Source: Limnoperna fortunei (taxonomy: Eukaryota; Mollusca; Bivalvia; Mytilida; Modiolidae). From it: a stretch of DNA of 64,000 nt. This document shows, in pieces, positions 1-13,180 of this stretch (position 1 is the stretch's first letter; each line of letters begins with the position of its first letter). The stretch is from contig OX104115.1 of assembly GCA_944474755.1 (NCBI GenBank), forward strand, positions 36,529,080 to 36,593,079, in the 5' to 3' direction. The position numbers and the translations under genes were made by a program. The notes under the pieces are model-generated. The model was not told the origin of the DNA and ran no database searches. It saw only the letters and a list, made by a program, of their open reading frames with translations.

Positions 1-573
1 ATCATTAAAGTATAAGAAACTAGCATAGTTAAAGTAACAAGGTTGAAGATTAATTTCTCAAATTATTCAATTTATGTGATCACAACGACTGATTCATCAA
101 CTAACATGCAAAGCTAAATATAAACGTCAAACATGACTACTGCAGATTCTATTTCATATGTCACGATTTTGGCGTCCTTTAGTTTCCATATCAAATTCAA
201 AGATGGCCACGATGCTTATTTTCCCTCAATGCATACTAAAATTTCTCGGACATAAGTAATGATTCGCAATAAAAACAAACTGAGAACAATCTGGAAAATA
301 CATTAAGTGGTAGTTTTTATTTGTAGTATCTAGCATATCAGCCACGTAAAAAAATAATGTAAGGTCAAAACTTGTTGAAACATAGCATAAAATCGAGATA
401 TTTTACTCTCTGTGTGGTTTTCAGATCATGATTCTGAAGTGTACAAATCGCACTTGACGTATGCCTTAGATTTTTCAGTCCTTATAAATGACATATATTG
501 TTAAGCAAACTTGTGTATGGCAAAATCAGATTCAAACCATTTTAAGAACGGTGTATATTTGATATGTTCTTAC

Positions 574-768
574 TTGGACAATCTGTTAATGAAGTACAAG
601 ATGTAGTCTCAGAGCCGTTACCAACACACTGCAGTCCGTCATACTTTGGTCCTGGGTTGTCACATGATCTGGTTCTTGTGTATGTTCCAGCTACCACAGC
701 AGCACCATATGTGTTACACGAAACGGAACATGCTCCAAAGGAATTCCAAGTACCCCACTGTCCATCAA
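574..768 (-). pseudogene. Exon 7 of broken copy (TSP1 repeat)
   Basis: A 195-nt mirror of 50,235-50,429; the TSP1 repeat keeps its cysteines and WGTW motif. The following TSP1 exon should lie just outside the left edge. Confidence 0.78.
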
Positions 769-1724
769 CTGAAAGTAAAATATTGATTAAATAACAATTC
801 TTCTCATTACTAAAACAGTTTAAAATTTTTTAGTTTTTTTCCCCAAACATTTAGGTAGATCTGCATTCATTCAACCATATAAATATTCACCGTCTTTCTA
901 CACTAATTTCTCAAATTGGCTGATATGTAAAGATTAACATTTTTATGCAACTTTGAATTTTGAATTGTTAATGAATGTTAATTATAAATCTTCTTTATCA
1001 TAACATAAAAGTCGTCTTGAAATAACTAAATTACTTCACACTGGCCATAAAAGTATTCAGATCAGCTAATCAACGGTATGAATAAACATTTGCTCATCAA
1101 ATACAATTATTAAACTCAATCACTTCAAGTTGTGAAAAGTAATATTAACAGTACTTCAATTTCATTTAAAGGGAAATATTAGCTAATTAATAGTTCTTTG
1201 ATTACATGTCTCGCGATCGTTCATATTTGGAGATAAACTCTTAACGTTCTAAAATTTATAGAAATTTCGTTGACAGTATTTTACAGGATTTCTATATTTG
1301 GAGACTAAGTCTTGAAATTGACTGGAATTTCGTTATTTTTTGCGCGGTTTAGCCAAAATGCATGAAATTTCATGTAAACTTTTGCATACAATGTTATTTA
1401 AATTATCTTAAAAAATTTATTCAGTATAGTAAAACAGTCACTAAACAGCACCTCTGGAAGCGATTTATTTGTCTTTCGAAACTGTACTATTTCCATTTCC
1501 TGCGCTGTCGCGTTGGGAAATGAAATTGTGTCTAAAGCAAATAAATCGCTGTATCCCCCGGTGCCATTGTCAAATAGTTTTCTTATGACAACAAAAATGT
1601 GCGATTGAACGAATAGCCTTGAATTATTTCAGTTATATTAAGTTTTCGACCAAATGCTGAACCATCAATGAAAATGGAAACAACATTATATTATCAAAGA
1701 ATATTCACATAATATCTTCCTTAC

Positions 1725-1775
1725 TTGGAGCAGGCGTGGCACAATCCTCGTCAGATATTCCATCACCGTCATCGT
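1725..1775 (-). pseudogene. Exon 6 of broken copy (Asp-rich linker)
   Basis: A 51-nt mirror of 49,258-49,308, open, with donor GTAAGG. Confidence 0.72.
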
Positions 1776-2865
1776 CTGAAACAAAAATGATAAGTAAGTG
1801 CATGATTGTTTTATAGTTTAAAAGTGTTTTAACGCCACTTTTAGCATTTTGTCAGCTCTGTAATGTGTCGAAGATAGCAGTATAAATTTTCCTCACTTAT
1901 GCAGCAATATTCCAGCTTCACTTGTATACGTTGTCTATATTTCTACACTGATCAGGTATGCAAGAGCTTAACGGAATAAACTTACGAACCAAGTTTTACT
2001 ATAGATATCATTTCCTTGTTGAAAAATATTCTCGCTTGAAACTATGACTGCAGATAGTTTTGCAATTTGTTAAATCAGTGCACATTGAATGTGCTGCGAT
2101 GATTATTAGATACACTTATTATTGACAATTGGTATATGATACCCAGACATTTAACCAACTCTCATACTATAGTATTGGAAGCGGAAGGTTTAGTATGCCA
2201 TAAAACGTGGTTAAACCCACGATTTCTTTTTTCTTTTGAAATGCCTGTACCAAGACAGGACCATTGTTGCAGCTGCAATTATTTTGTTTGTTGGTTTTGC
2301 TGTGTGCTTGTTTGTTGCACTATTTTATTGGATTGTCTTTTTGGGGAGTTTACTTGGTGTTCGTTATTTTGGCAATACCTTCATTACCCGGTGAAAATCC
2401 TCGATCTTTGACAGGACTAATATTATTATTCGAAGATATATTCAAACGTGAACTTGGTGTGAAGTCAATATTTTAGCTGTCAAATAATTCATACAAGTGA
2501 CATTGTTGTTTTATTCTGATCTTTGTTTCCCAATTTTGGATAATGAGACTGTAGGCTCCTTTAAACCCGATTTGTTAAAAAATATCATTTCAGAAAATTT
2601 AATTCTACAATTAGAACTTAATTTATTTACGTTTGTATAAATCGGAATATCTCGTGACCGTTTCCATAGAAAATGCATATACATGATAGGAACGAAATGT
2701 CTAATTATTTTAACAAGTCGAGGAATCAAAAAGCACACAAAGTGCAGATACCAACTTTACGAATTGCTTTTAAACAGGCTTTGCCAGGAAAAATCTAATG
2801 TTTAATTAGATAATGCAACCGAAATAAACAGAGCCATAAAACCCATTTCTTTATATATATATTAC

Positions 2866-2965
2866 CAGCGCCCTTGTTTTCTGGAGTACACAATTCTTCG
2901 TCGATCTTTCCGTCACAATCATTGTCTAAACCGTCTCCTTCTACAGTTGTGGTTTTTATACATAT
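2866..2965 (-). pseudogene. Exon 5 of broken copy (MopE-like motif)
   Basis: A 100-nt mirror of 48,269-48,368 with the DGLDNDCDGKIDEE motif intact, flanked by a TAG acceptor and GTAATA donor. Confidence 0.75.
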
Positions 2966-3480
2966 CTACAAAACACCACTTTATTTTTAAAGAATTTTTA
3001 GTTTTGATTCGTTTATAGGTTTGATAATAAAGACTGTTTCCGCATTTTAACTTTTTGCTTAAAATGATCACTACTATCTTCACGATGTTTTTAATTTGTG
3101 TGATTTTGTACTTATAGATCCAATAACTTTTTCATTGTATTAAAACGTGTATAACCGTACGGTATGCATCTCAGGGTAAACTCAATTTGCTGAAGTAAAA
3201 TCCACGATTTACATCGGCAACCCTTTATACAATACAATTATCCCTTATGTAACACTGACAGATGCTTTCTAAAACTTGATGCCTGGAGTTCCAAGACATC
3301 CTCGATTGATGATGCATAGCCTCAAACTCAAAAATCCTTTCATTCAGGTCAGTTATTGTACACATACTAATCATTTCGTGCCCACATAATAGTGATCCAT
3401 GTTGATAAACATTTCGTGAACAGTTGTTTTATTAAGACACATGATGAATATGTTTCCATTATATATGTAAATGTACATAC

Positions 3481-4511
3481 CGTATTGATTGGAGCCATTC
3501 TCATACCAGTAGGAAACCCGTATGTTTCGTACTTAGCTTGTCCATAAAGATAACCTCCAAAAATGGAAATAGGTGACGTGTGTCTTATAACATGATAGCC
3601 TTCTGGAATTGAAATATAGCCTGCCACGTAATCAGTACCGCCAACTGCATTGTAAACAGTGCCTGCTGGGAACTTAGCTCCATTCCAACGTAATCCATCT
3701 TTCTCTGACGATTTAACAACAAACATGAAGTAATTACTGTATGAACCATGTGACCATTTGGGCGTGCTGAAAGTGTAGTCGGCACCATATTGTTCCATTG
3801 GAGGAATATACATCAGCAAAGAATCAGACTCTTCAGTTGGCTTTTGTTCACTCATACAAAACTGAAATACGCTTATTGGTTTATTAGCAACTATTTTGGT
3901 GTACGCCCCAGATGGAATGGTCCTTTCAATAAATGTTCCTTTAAGAGCGATAGTAAATGAAGAACTATAATCACCTGAGATAACGACATAAGTACTGTCT
4001 TCACTAGCTACAAATCTAAAATAGTCTCCAGTCGTTCTAAGTGGAATTGGTACAGTGACGAAATTTTTACCCCATGTAGTTACAGGTGCTAACTGTTCAA
4101 CAAGATGATCGGAAGATTTCCCGATACCAATATTGGTTCTTTGGTTACCACCGAGCACTCCGACCGGTTTGGTTGAATTGATGTAAGTTCCACTTAAGTC
4201 ACCATAAGTCTGAAGCTGGAGCATTTGATATTTTTGGAGAGTTGTTGTTATCGTTTGTCCTTGTCCGTAAGTTATCCCTTCATAAACCACGGTGTAAGTT
4301 CCTAAGTGAGATGATAGTTTAACGCTTACTGAAGTGGCATCTTCAACGCCGATGACGACAACCTAGCATTAGTAAGAGGACGGAAACCAGGACACTGTGT
4401 AGTATTCTAAGCCTAAGACATCTACTGGCAAAGCTAGATAGGCGTCGCATGAACTAGAAACTTTATTTACTGCATACGCAACAACTTCATCATCGGCCAC
4501 AATCTGGATAG
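3481..4511 (-). pseudogene. Exon 4 of broken copy (two stops)
   Basis: Same 1,031-nt length and splice sites as 46,711-47,741. The frame reads VSWFPSSY, then stop, Cys, stop, then VVVIGVED where the intact copy has YCQL. Downstream the frame is open and very similar to the intact copy. Confidence 0.88.
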
Positions 4512-5402
4512 CTAGAATCAATATTAAATATTACAAAACTACGTTCTTTGTATTGTGTTTTTATTTGTTTTGTATCTTTGTTGGAACAATTTTCTACTGT
4601 TTTGAAACTAACTAAAGTTTCACAATAAAACGGTATAATTTAAAAGAAATTGTTTTCCTAAAAAGCCACACCGGGGTCATACTGACAGATTGGAATATTA
4701 TTCTAATTCTACTACTTTCTTTGCAGATTTTAAGTGTTTTAAATATTGTTGACAAAAAAGATGTTGAATAATAATAAATTGCAAGACCTTATCGTTATTA
4801 TTTGTTCGGTTCATTCGAAATGAACTCAGTGACGTTGTACACACTTATGCTTAACCCAATTTCGCGCGGTTACACAGTATATACAAAGTAATTGGGAGTG
4901 TATTTCACTATATTTTAATTTCTTTGAAATTCTTAATAAATCAGCAACGTTATCCATTTTATATAACCTAACTTGTTATTTTAGCGCCTGACTCAATTGA
5001 TGACGTCACAATGACAAACATATTATTCTTAAACAACAAGTGGCAACTCGAAATATTGTGACTTGCCAATGTTATTTAATTGCGTGATTGCGTATTGAAT
5101 ATAAAGACTATTTCTAATTGTTGGTTAAATTATTAAAAATAGACGACTTTGGATCGGTTTAAACTCAATATAAACCGCTTCGTAGTTTATTGAAGAAAAC
5201 CTACCCAAAGTCGTCAATATAAAATAATCTAACAAACAATTGAGCACAATCCTTAAATAAACCAAACAAAAATAAGATCAATCATTAAATAAATGTCATG
5301 AAAATGAACGAGTTGCCGCATTTTTCACATGCATTAATTGGAACAAGTTTACATGATGCGGGAACAATGCTTCTTGTTCACTTTTCACTCTAAATGTCTT
5401 AC

Positions 5403-5640
5403 CGTTGTAAGCCCTTACGGAACCCACCATTCTAAGATTGCCATCTAAAAACAATTGCTTGACAACTCCAGATGTCACTGTGAACTGTTCACTAATAGCT
5501 GTCGCAGTATAATTAGGTGCGGTCACTAGAACATTAACAGTTTTTGTGCGAGGGGTGGTAACAAACAATTCCACAGGCAGGTTTGAATAGCTGTTTTTTT
5601 CCGAAACCAACAATAAATAATTTTCCTCTGTTATCAGGAC
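5403..5640 (-). pseudogene. Exon 3 of broken copy (frameshifted)
   Basis: One extra base in an A run (T run on the plus strand near 5,593-5,599) changes GFGQNENLN into a shifted frame for the first 15 or so codons; the rest of the exon reads ELFVTTPRTKTVNVLV in the other frame. Splice sites match the intact copy. Confidence 0.8.
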
Positions 5641-7012
5641 CTAAAACATTATAGTTATCAAATTTATATTCTGATTTGACGTGCCAAAAACGCCTTGAGT
5701 CCACATCAGGGGTAAATCGAGTATATATTCCTAATCAACTTCATAAAAGATCAACACTCTTGGCGACGTCATAGTAAGATTTTTCACATATTTTAACGAC
5801 GTCATAATCAAATTCGTGTCATAAATGATCGACAAGTCCCGCAACTCAAATGCTACGTTGTTGTCCTCTTATAATCGAAATAATTCATTTAGGGCAAGAA
5901 TATAAACTAATTTTTACCACGGGTTAGCCCTTTATGTCCATATTTTGCAAGTATAATATCGGAACAGCTCGACAGTTACTCAGCTAACAATTTATTACAG
6001 TGTATTACAATCGAAATATAAACATAAAGTCCACAAAATAACACTGCTCTGGCCGTTGTATTTCTAGCTACAATAATGTAGCTCCTTTGTTCTTTTTTTA
6101 ACTGTGAACGTTATCATAATACTAAGAATACAGGTCTACTAGTAATAAGCATTTAAACGGGTAAGGCAAACACATGTGACCGTATATGGAAAATAAACAC
6201 AAACACGTGTTATAGCTAAATTTAGATAAATACAGTTAACGATATCACTATTGCATGAAATAGTTAATTCTGTGGTGTGTGTGTGTTTTATTTCTGATTA
6301 TATAGTCTGGGGAATGGACAACTTTTCATTGATGAATGCGTCACGCAATTACATTAAATTCAAAGTACTAAAAGTACTGGTAGCTTAAATTTATTTTTAT
6401 CGTATTGCACCTTATTACATTAAGATCCTATGTGTGTCTTCAGCTTTAAGCGGCTGGTTATTTTATATTTCTCCTTTATGTTTTTTCTTTCCTCGTTTTT
6501 AATTATTACTAAGTTGTGCTTAAAGAAGTCTAACGACTCCCATCCTATTTTGAATGTTTGAATATATATCACATGAATGTTAAATTTTGTAAAAGTAGTT
6601 TTAATATTAATTATCCTTAATTTTCATAAAACAACCTTCCTTGAATTTTTCTTATATTTATATATAAAGCTTTAATTTGAAGTTTTTAGTATTAACAAGT
6701 TACTTTGAAATGTAACCATTTTTTTACTAGTTTTTTTTATTGGTATATGTTTGTAAAATTAAATTATTTAATACAATGTGTGCTAGTTTCTAATTGAAAA
6801 GAGTTTTGTTAATCAAATACTATTTTGGTTTTTTATTCTTTCCCTGTACATTACATTCGAAAAATGATGTAAATGTAAAATTAAAGGCTAGACACATTAA
6901 ACATGTAAGTTTGAAAAATCTGGAATAATGTAATATAAAATCTCAAAGAATTTTGTTTTTTAATAAGAATACAACTGAATATTTTTGCATAAATATAGTA
7001 TCCAGGTCTTAC

Positions 7013-7075
7013 CTGCAGGAGAAACCGGAGGTACAGTGGCATAAACAAGCAGCAACAAGACGACAGCAAGCATGT
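7013..7075 (-). pseudogene. Exon 2 of broken copy (leader-like, keeps ATG)
   Basis: The exon keeps GACAG acceptor and GTAAGA donor. Here the sequence reads ATGCTTGCTGTC, an ATG lost in the right arm. It encodes MLAVVLLLLVYATVPPVSPA, an excellent signal peptide on its own, so this exon may be an alternative or original first exon. Confidence 0.6.
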
Positions 7076-7239
7076 CTGTCAATAATTACAAACAACTTTA
7101 AATACATAACATTAAATTATTGTAATTTTCCCATAAAGAATTAAAAAATATAAATATTAATAATTGTAACAGTGAACTGTTACTAAGTCTCCCAAACGAA
7201 GTTTCCCAAAGATAACTCCCACATATTAAAGATAAACTA

Positions 7240-7500
7240 ACACAAATAATTTGTAATTTAGGGGGCGGGGCAAGAACCCCTCCAAATCTCCCATGGTACC
7301 AAATGATTCTCTTTATCATAAGGAGTAAGAATATATATGGTTATATGGTGGGGATCACATTGGTTATCAAGATATTAAGAAATTTGTCATTTGAGGGGGC
7401 GGTGCATGACCCCGTCGGACCTCTATATGGTACCAAATGTTTCGTCTAATCATAAGAAGTTTTTATATATATGGCTATAGGGTAGGAATGTAAACTATTT
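7240..7500. repeat. Two tandem units of about 131 bp (one dimer), left arm
   Basis: GGTACC anchors at 7,295 and 7,429; the mirror of part of 43,250-43,760. The left arm has one dimer, the right arm two. Confidence 0.78.
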
Positions 7501-7559
7501 TTGACAGATTTTGTCAAAATAAGTCCAAATGATGGCGATGTGATGTGAAGTTTTTTCAT

Positions 7560-10500
7560 ATAAAATATGTGACTATCACATAAAAATCATGTCTTGAAAA
7601 TTGTATGTAAGCGCTTCTGTTTTGTTTTAATGTCATATAAACAACCGCATGACAATCATGTGTGGTCTCTTTGCCATTAAAACAAACATTATTTATCAAA
7701 TAGCCATTACTCGTTTATTTCAGCGAAATAAAAAAGTATAAAAATGAAAATCCAACTAAGTTGTAATTCGGTTAACCAAATCTTTAACAAAATATTATTT
7801 TAATGATTTATTTGAAATTTGCAAAAAGCAAAAAAAACAAGCAAAATAATCAACAATAAATACATAAATTAGAAAGAAAAATCCCCAAATGAAAACAAAC
7901 AAAGAACAACATTACAATACAAATTAATTAAGGTGAAAATTGAACAACTGACAAAACACGTACTTTAACTCGGCTCATCGTGAACTATCTCTGTTTTCTA
8001 ATAAACAATTTGTTTTACCTGAAATTGTTTAGCTATAAATAAAAATACTGCCGTTCTCAAGCTTTTATACCGAGATTAACATCGAACTTTAGATGGCACG
8101 TGGCAAGATTTGAATAAAAAACGTTTTCAACTTGGACGTATGGAAAATTTTCGTTGCGAGTGTACTACACAACTTGAAGGGCATACGTAATCGGTATTTT
8201 ATAATTACAAAAGTACATACTTTAAGTTGAATAAATTGTAACATTAATACTTAAATGTGCATTTAAATAATTAAATTCCAATAGAATTGGAATGGTAATA
8301 TCATCGAATTCAAGAAATACGAATTAAGCATTATTTCCTGTTTTAATTAAGGACACTGAGACATTTTTGCAAAATGGATTTAAGTTCATGTCCAGCGGTT
8401 GTTGGATGGCTGTTTATTTATATACCCGACACAACTTCATAGAAGTTTTACTTCGCACGTCTACTTGTTCACGGAAACGGAGGTAACTATTTAAAACAGG
8501 GAAATTTCCAAATAGATTTTAAGAATATTTTGGATATTTCGCTACTTTTTTACGGCTGCGATATCAAAAAATATTGTAGAAATACATTTATGAATGAGTA
8601 AAGCTTGTGAGACACATTATAAATGTCTATGGTAACTACAAGCAAAAATACCTGCTGTGATTGGAGATAAATCCGAAAAATACAAAAGCAAACCATGCAT
8701 TACAAAAAGTGGGAATAAACTGCTACAAGATTGCGCTAGGATGTACAATTCTCAATCTGAAAAGATAACGTTTACATTTCTCTGGGGCTGGATCATTTCG
8801 CCCTTTAAATTGACAAAACGATATCTGAAAGATTAGGAGGCGCAGTTTGACTGTTTATTCCCTATTTTGTGTCAAAACATATATTTTTGTCATATGACGA
8901 TTATTTGTTGATGTCCAAAAATGTTTCCTGATATAAAAAAATCTTTATTAAATATTTAATTTTACATCAATAAATCTGATATCAAAAATAATTTAAGAAA
9001 TAAAAACATTCGATTTTATATCATGAAATGTTGCTTTGTATTTTTTTAAATCAGAAAAAAAGGTTTTTGTTCGGTACAATGATTTCTCCTGAACTTATTT
9101 CTGAAAATCTCAATGTTGCCAAATATTTAGACGGTGTATTTTGGTCATTGTCGATATCAAATAGCAATATCAGAGCTAAGGACTGAATACTTCTTGACTT
9201 TCGTCAAACACAACGTATTACTGTGCAAGTGTAAGTGTTGGACAATCATTAAGTTTTCATAATATCTAATACAATGTATAACAAAATGGAGCCATTTTCT
9301 ATAAAAAAACATTTTTTAGCTTGGAGAATTCAATTTTTTGATACTAGAAAATAATTGTCTGATATAAGAAAATAATAACTCCCAAGAAAGAGAATTTATA
9401 CGTGTGTGATTAATTAAGAACTTATAAAGTCACCAAAATTTCGATGTGGACTGCACAAACTAAATCAACGTTTTATTAACATAAATCAATAAACATATAA
9501 TTATATATGCATTTTAAATAGAAAAAACGTCAAATATCTTTCTTATGTGCATTTAAATGTGTCTTTGTTACGTGTATTTCAATGTGTATTTGTTATGTGC
9601 ATTTCAGTGTGGATAATTTGGCACGAGTTAATGTTTGAACAAAACCAGCCCAAATAGTATAAAAACGGAGCTTCACCGTTTTATAGAAAAGGTTATAAAG
9701 CATATGTTGGTGCTATTTAGTAAACTTTCTAATGTTGTATAAAAATAAGAACTTAAAAATGTAAAATTTAAATTATTAAAATTATTATTACGAAGCTAAG
9801 ACCATTTTAGGACACATATTTCGTTGTCCTAAAGTTCGGAGAAAAATAAAGACATGTCGTAACTATCGACATCTTCGATGACAAGACTTAGGACACAGGT
9901 TTGTCCTAAGGTGGTCTTAGGTTATGTCTTAGACCTAATGCATCTTCGATAACATGGCCCCTGTTTTACACATTAAAGTTCGGGGAAATGTTTATTGCTG
10001 GATTTACGAGTACGTAGAAACGTGTTGGGTTTTCAAGACTTATATATAAATACATATACACGAGTACAAACGACACAGTTAGACAATCAATTTTGTTGCG
10101 AGTAGGTAAGTAAAAGAAAAAAAATTACCCTTTTATTGAAAATCTATTGTATTATAAAGTTAGGATAAATAATGATGTTCATCACTATCAACACATAATT
10201 TGCGGGTTAAAAAACTTGGAAATTGTAATATGCAAAAAACATACCTTAAAGGCTATAATCTAATGATAACTTCCCTATATATGTATGTCTGCAGTTTGGA
10301 TTTAATATACAAAATTATCACATTATTATCATACAACGACTAGTAGCTTCTGTCAAGGGATTTCTATTATAGCCATCTAGTGACGAAATAGTGACTATAT
10401 GAGTTTATTAAATTACATAATTTACATGCAGAAGAATTTTGCAGAAAAGTAATCTTAGTGACACGTTCTTAATACAAATTTATAAAACCGATCACAATAC

Positions 10501-10980
10501 CTTGTGGCTTTTTCTTTCAAGTAAGCTACAATGTATATTGTGTTTTATTATAATAGAAAAGTAATAGATTATACGTCAATATATAATGAAAAATTACTGA
10601 GTGGCTCAAAATGCAAGACTCTTACAATGCTAACACGTACTGCTCGTAACTTTTGTAACATTGAACATTCAAAGTGGCACGCTTCTAATACAAAGCTCGG
10701 GTGAATTTTAGCGTCAACGCTGATACATCCCAACTAACCTTGTCAATTGAGATTGGAGTCGAGAAGTAGAAATATAAAACGAGTGTTAAAAGGAGTTAAA
10801 CCTTGAAGCGCAGATGTAATGCAAATTCATCTGATATCAATATTTTCTTAAATTTCATGTCAACATCGGCAGTCAATTATCATTGGTATCGACACACTGG
10901 AAATAATCAACCATAAAAATACACAATTACTAGTTAGCAATCATTTATGCCCTAATACATTAAAAATAAGAGCAATTATA
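7560..10980. other. Intron 1 of broken copy
   Basis: The mirror of 27,262-31,120. No exon seen. At 9,780-9,960 there is a cluster of GTCCTAAG, CTTAGGAC and CATCTTCGAT words that reads similarly on both strands. Confidence 0.5.
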
Positions 10981-10986
10981 TTTTAC

Positions 10987-11044
10987 CTGCTGTCTTGAGA
11001 AAACCAGTTAAGACACACAGGGCTAAAGGTCTTAGGCGACACAT
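10987..11044 (-). pseudogene. Exon 1 of broken copy (leader)
   Basis: The ATG is at 11,042-11,044 and the donor GTAAAA follows 10,987. It encodes the same 19-residue leader as the intact copy. A TATATAAT box lies 52 bp upstream. Confidence 0.7.
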
Positions 11045-11088
11045 TACTCAGCGATACCAGTGATACTACCAAGAATGATGTCGGATCT

Positions 11089-11096
11089 ATTATATA
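11089..11096 (-). promoter_or_regulatory. TATA box of broken copy
   Basis: TATATAAT on the minus strand, 52 bp before the leader ATG at 11,044. It keeps the upstream block (about 11,101-11,165) that the intact copy lost. Confidence 0.6.
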
Positions 11097-12751
11097 CCAA
11101 AAATATACTGAAACCTGTTACCTATGTTTACCTTTGTCTCTATACATATTAATTTTGTGTCAAACTTTTTGATTGGAGGAAAACTAATAATGAAAATCAA
11201 TAGTTAAATTTGCGAATCGATAAGGGCTGAAATAATAGCATTTCTAGATCCGGACTTGAAATCTCAGTATTAAAGCACTGGTCCTTAGATGGTTAACTAC
11301 CAACATGGTCAGTCTGATAAAAGTTATAAGGTGTGAAATAACAATATAGTAGTAAGAGTTATGTTTATTACAGAGAAATGTTTTGAGGTGGTAAAGGTTC
11401 TGAAGTGTGACTAAACGATTGTTTGTTAAATATCAGTTATTTCCCTATGGAAATGATATAACTCAGTTCCCATCAAAGTATGTACACGTTCATGCTTTTG
11501 TTTAGTTCAGTATAATATTACAGTAATGGCATTTCATAAACTTCATTAAAATGAATAATTATTATATATTGAAAGGGTTATTTTTCCTCGGTCCTGTTTG
11601 ATATTTGTCTGTAAATCAAGGTTATAATTGTATATAATTAACAAAATACATTAAATTCAAATATTTCACGCGTATATCAACAGTATACAAAATATTCATA
11701 GGCAGAATCAGACCAAAATAAGAAAAAACAACGTAACTTCTTTGAACATTATTACTGCATGTACTTTTTTCTAGTTAACATTTGAAATAAGAAAGAAGAT
11801 CTCTGCTGTAGTGTCGTCAAGCTCGGCTGAAAAAGGTTCGAAGCGTTGATAACCTAGAAAATAGTGAGTTAAAAGTGATATCATATGACATCCATTAGCT
11901 TTTTTCAAAAGCCCCTTATCCCTCCCCAGCCCGGCTTCGAGATCTTTTCTCTAGCCTCTAGCTCAAAATTGAAATTTCAACAAGGCAGTACCGTTTTCGC
12001 GGCACGCGGTGCTCACAATAATATGAGAAAGCTAGTAGCTTGTCGGGACAATTTGCTTATAGTGCCGTTAATACCAATTGAGAACATTGAAACGTACACC
12101 AGATATTTACCATCTGTTGTCGTCACGATCTTTGAACTTATTTGTAAATAGAGAAAATTATTCTTCACTGTAATGAAATATTGATCTCTTTCTAAACTGC
12201 CACACCATTCTTATAATAAATATGTTCTTTACATCCTCAAACGTATAGAAATGCCGTTCTTTTAAACTTCACAGTTAATTGTCATGGTATAATTACTCAT
12301 AAAGTACGTAATATAATGATTACACTTGTACACGAACTCAATGGTTGATAGCGGCTAATCGTGTTGAAAGCAAGTGTTTTGACTCCAGTCTCCAGTCCAC
12401 GCCGATAGATCTAACTGTCCGACCCTTTGTTATCATTCCATGATCTGTCTGAATGGTACATAACCACCATTTCTTTGACATTCTACTACGACACACTAAA
12501 TAGTTGAAAACCAACAACCTTAGATTATTTAAGTAGAACTAATCATTGACCCCACGTCAACAGTCGTCTTTGGTGAATGTACTGGAACAAACTAGTTGAC
12601 CCCGTCTCGCTTTACTCTTCTATCCTTGCAAGGAAAAATGTATTTAATAATTTCATTCTGTATCGACAGACTAAGGCTCATTTGTGTCATTGTATAACAT
12701 CATCTAAATATACAAACAATTAAACATAAATTCACACAAAATACAATATAA

Positions 12752-13180
12752 AACTATATTACATATGGTGTGTTAAGTCCTAAATTTGATTGGTTCGTGT
12801 AGACAATGTCCCCCCCCCAAATATTCTGTGTATATATTCTATTTCTAAAGCATATTTAAGGCTTGTTTCTATTTTTAAAGCATATTTAAGGCATGTTACT
12901 ATTTACAAAGCATATTTAATGCTTGTTTCTAAAAATAGATCCGGATATGTTACTATTTATAAAGCATATTTAAGGCTTGTTTCTAAAAATAGATCCGGAT
13001 ATACTCTTTCGACTCATCATTCTAGATTTAAATAAATAGAGAAAAATTCATATGTAATATAACAATTAAGGACTTTTTACTCTGTCAATACGTAGTTATA
13101 TGGACCTGTAGAAAAATATTGACCTCGGCTTTCGTCCTCCGTCAATATTTTCCTCCACGGTCCATATAACTACGTATTGA
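12752..13180. mobile_element. Foldback/MITE-like insertion private to the left arm
   Basis: Neither the right arm (near 21,480-21,510) nor the third copy (near 52,850-52,890) has this sequence; both keep instead a 40-bp block with CATTAAACAGTCATTAGAAC. At its end, 13,085-13,106 and 13,159-13,180 form a perfect 22-bp inverted pair, extended inward by AAAATATTGAC / GTCAATATTTT, with loop CTCGGCTTTCGTCCTCC. Its left part has a tandem repeat of the word AAAGCATATTTAAGGC. Confidence 0.72.
12830..13010 (+). repeat. Tandem AAAGCATATTTAA repeats
   Basis: At least four copies of AAAGCATATTTAAGGCTTG-like units, spaced 29-60 bp, with AAATAGATCCGGATAT between some of them. They lie within the private left-arm insertion. 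An 81-codon open frame over them is repeat-driven and not a gene. Confidence 0.7.

Larger units (their letters stand above)
574..11044 (-). pseudogene. Broken copy of the IgGFc-binding-like / MopE-like / TSP1 gene
   Basis: Seven exons on the minus strand mirror exons 1-7 of the intact gene: 10,987-11,044, 7,013-7,075, 5,403-5,640, 3,481-4,511, 2,866-2,965, 1,725-1,775 and 574-768. All splice sites are preserved. Exon 3 is 238 nt instead of 237: an extra A in a run near 5,591-5,602 shifts the frame. Exon 4 has two in-frame stops, TAA at 4,369-4,371 (Tyr in the other copy) and TAG at 4,363-4,365 (Gln in the other copy). Later exons are open. The gene continues beyond position 1. Its TATA box and leader exon are intact, so it may still be transcribed. 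Confidence 0.85.

Noticed and set aside
564..794. Open frame on the plus strand
   Set aside because: It is the antisense of the TSP1 exon at 574-768; the mirror frame at 50,209-50,439 (minus) has the same cause.
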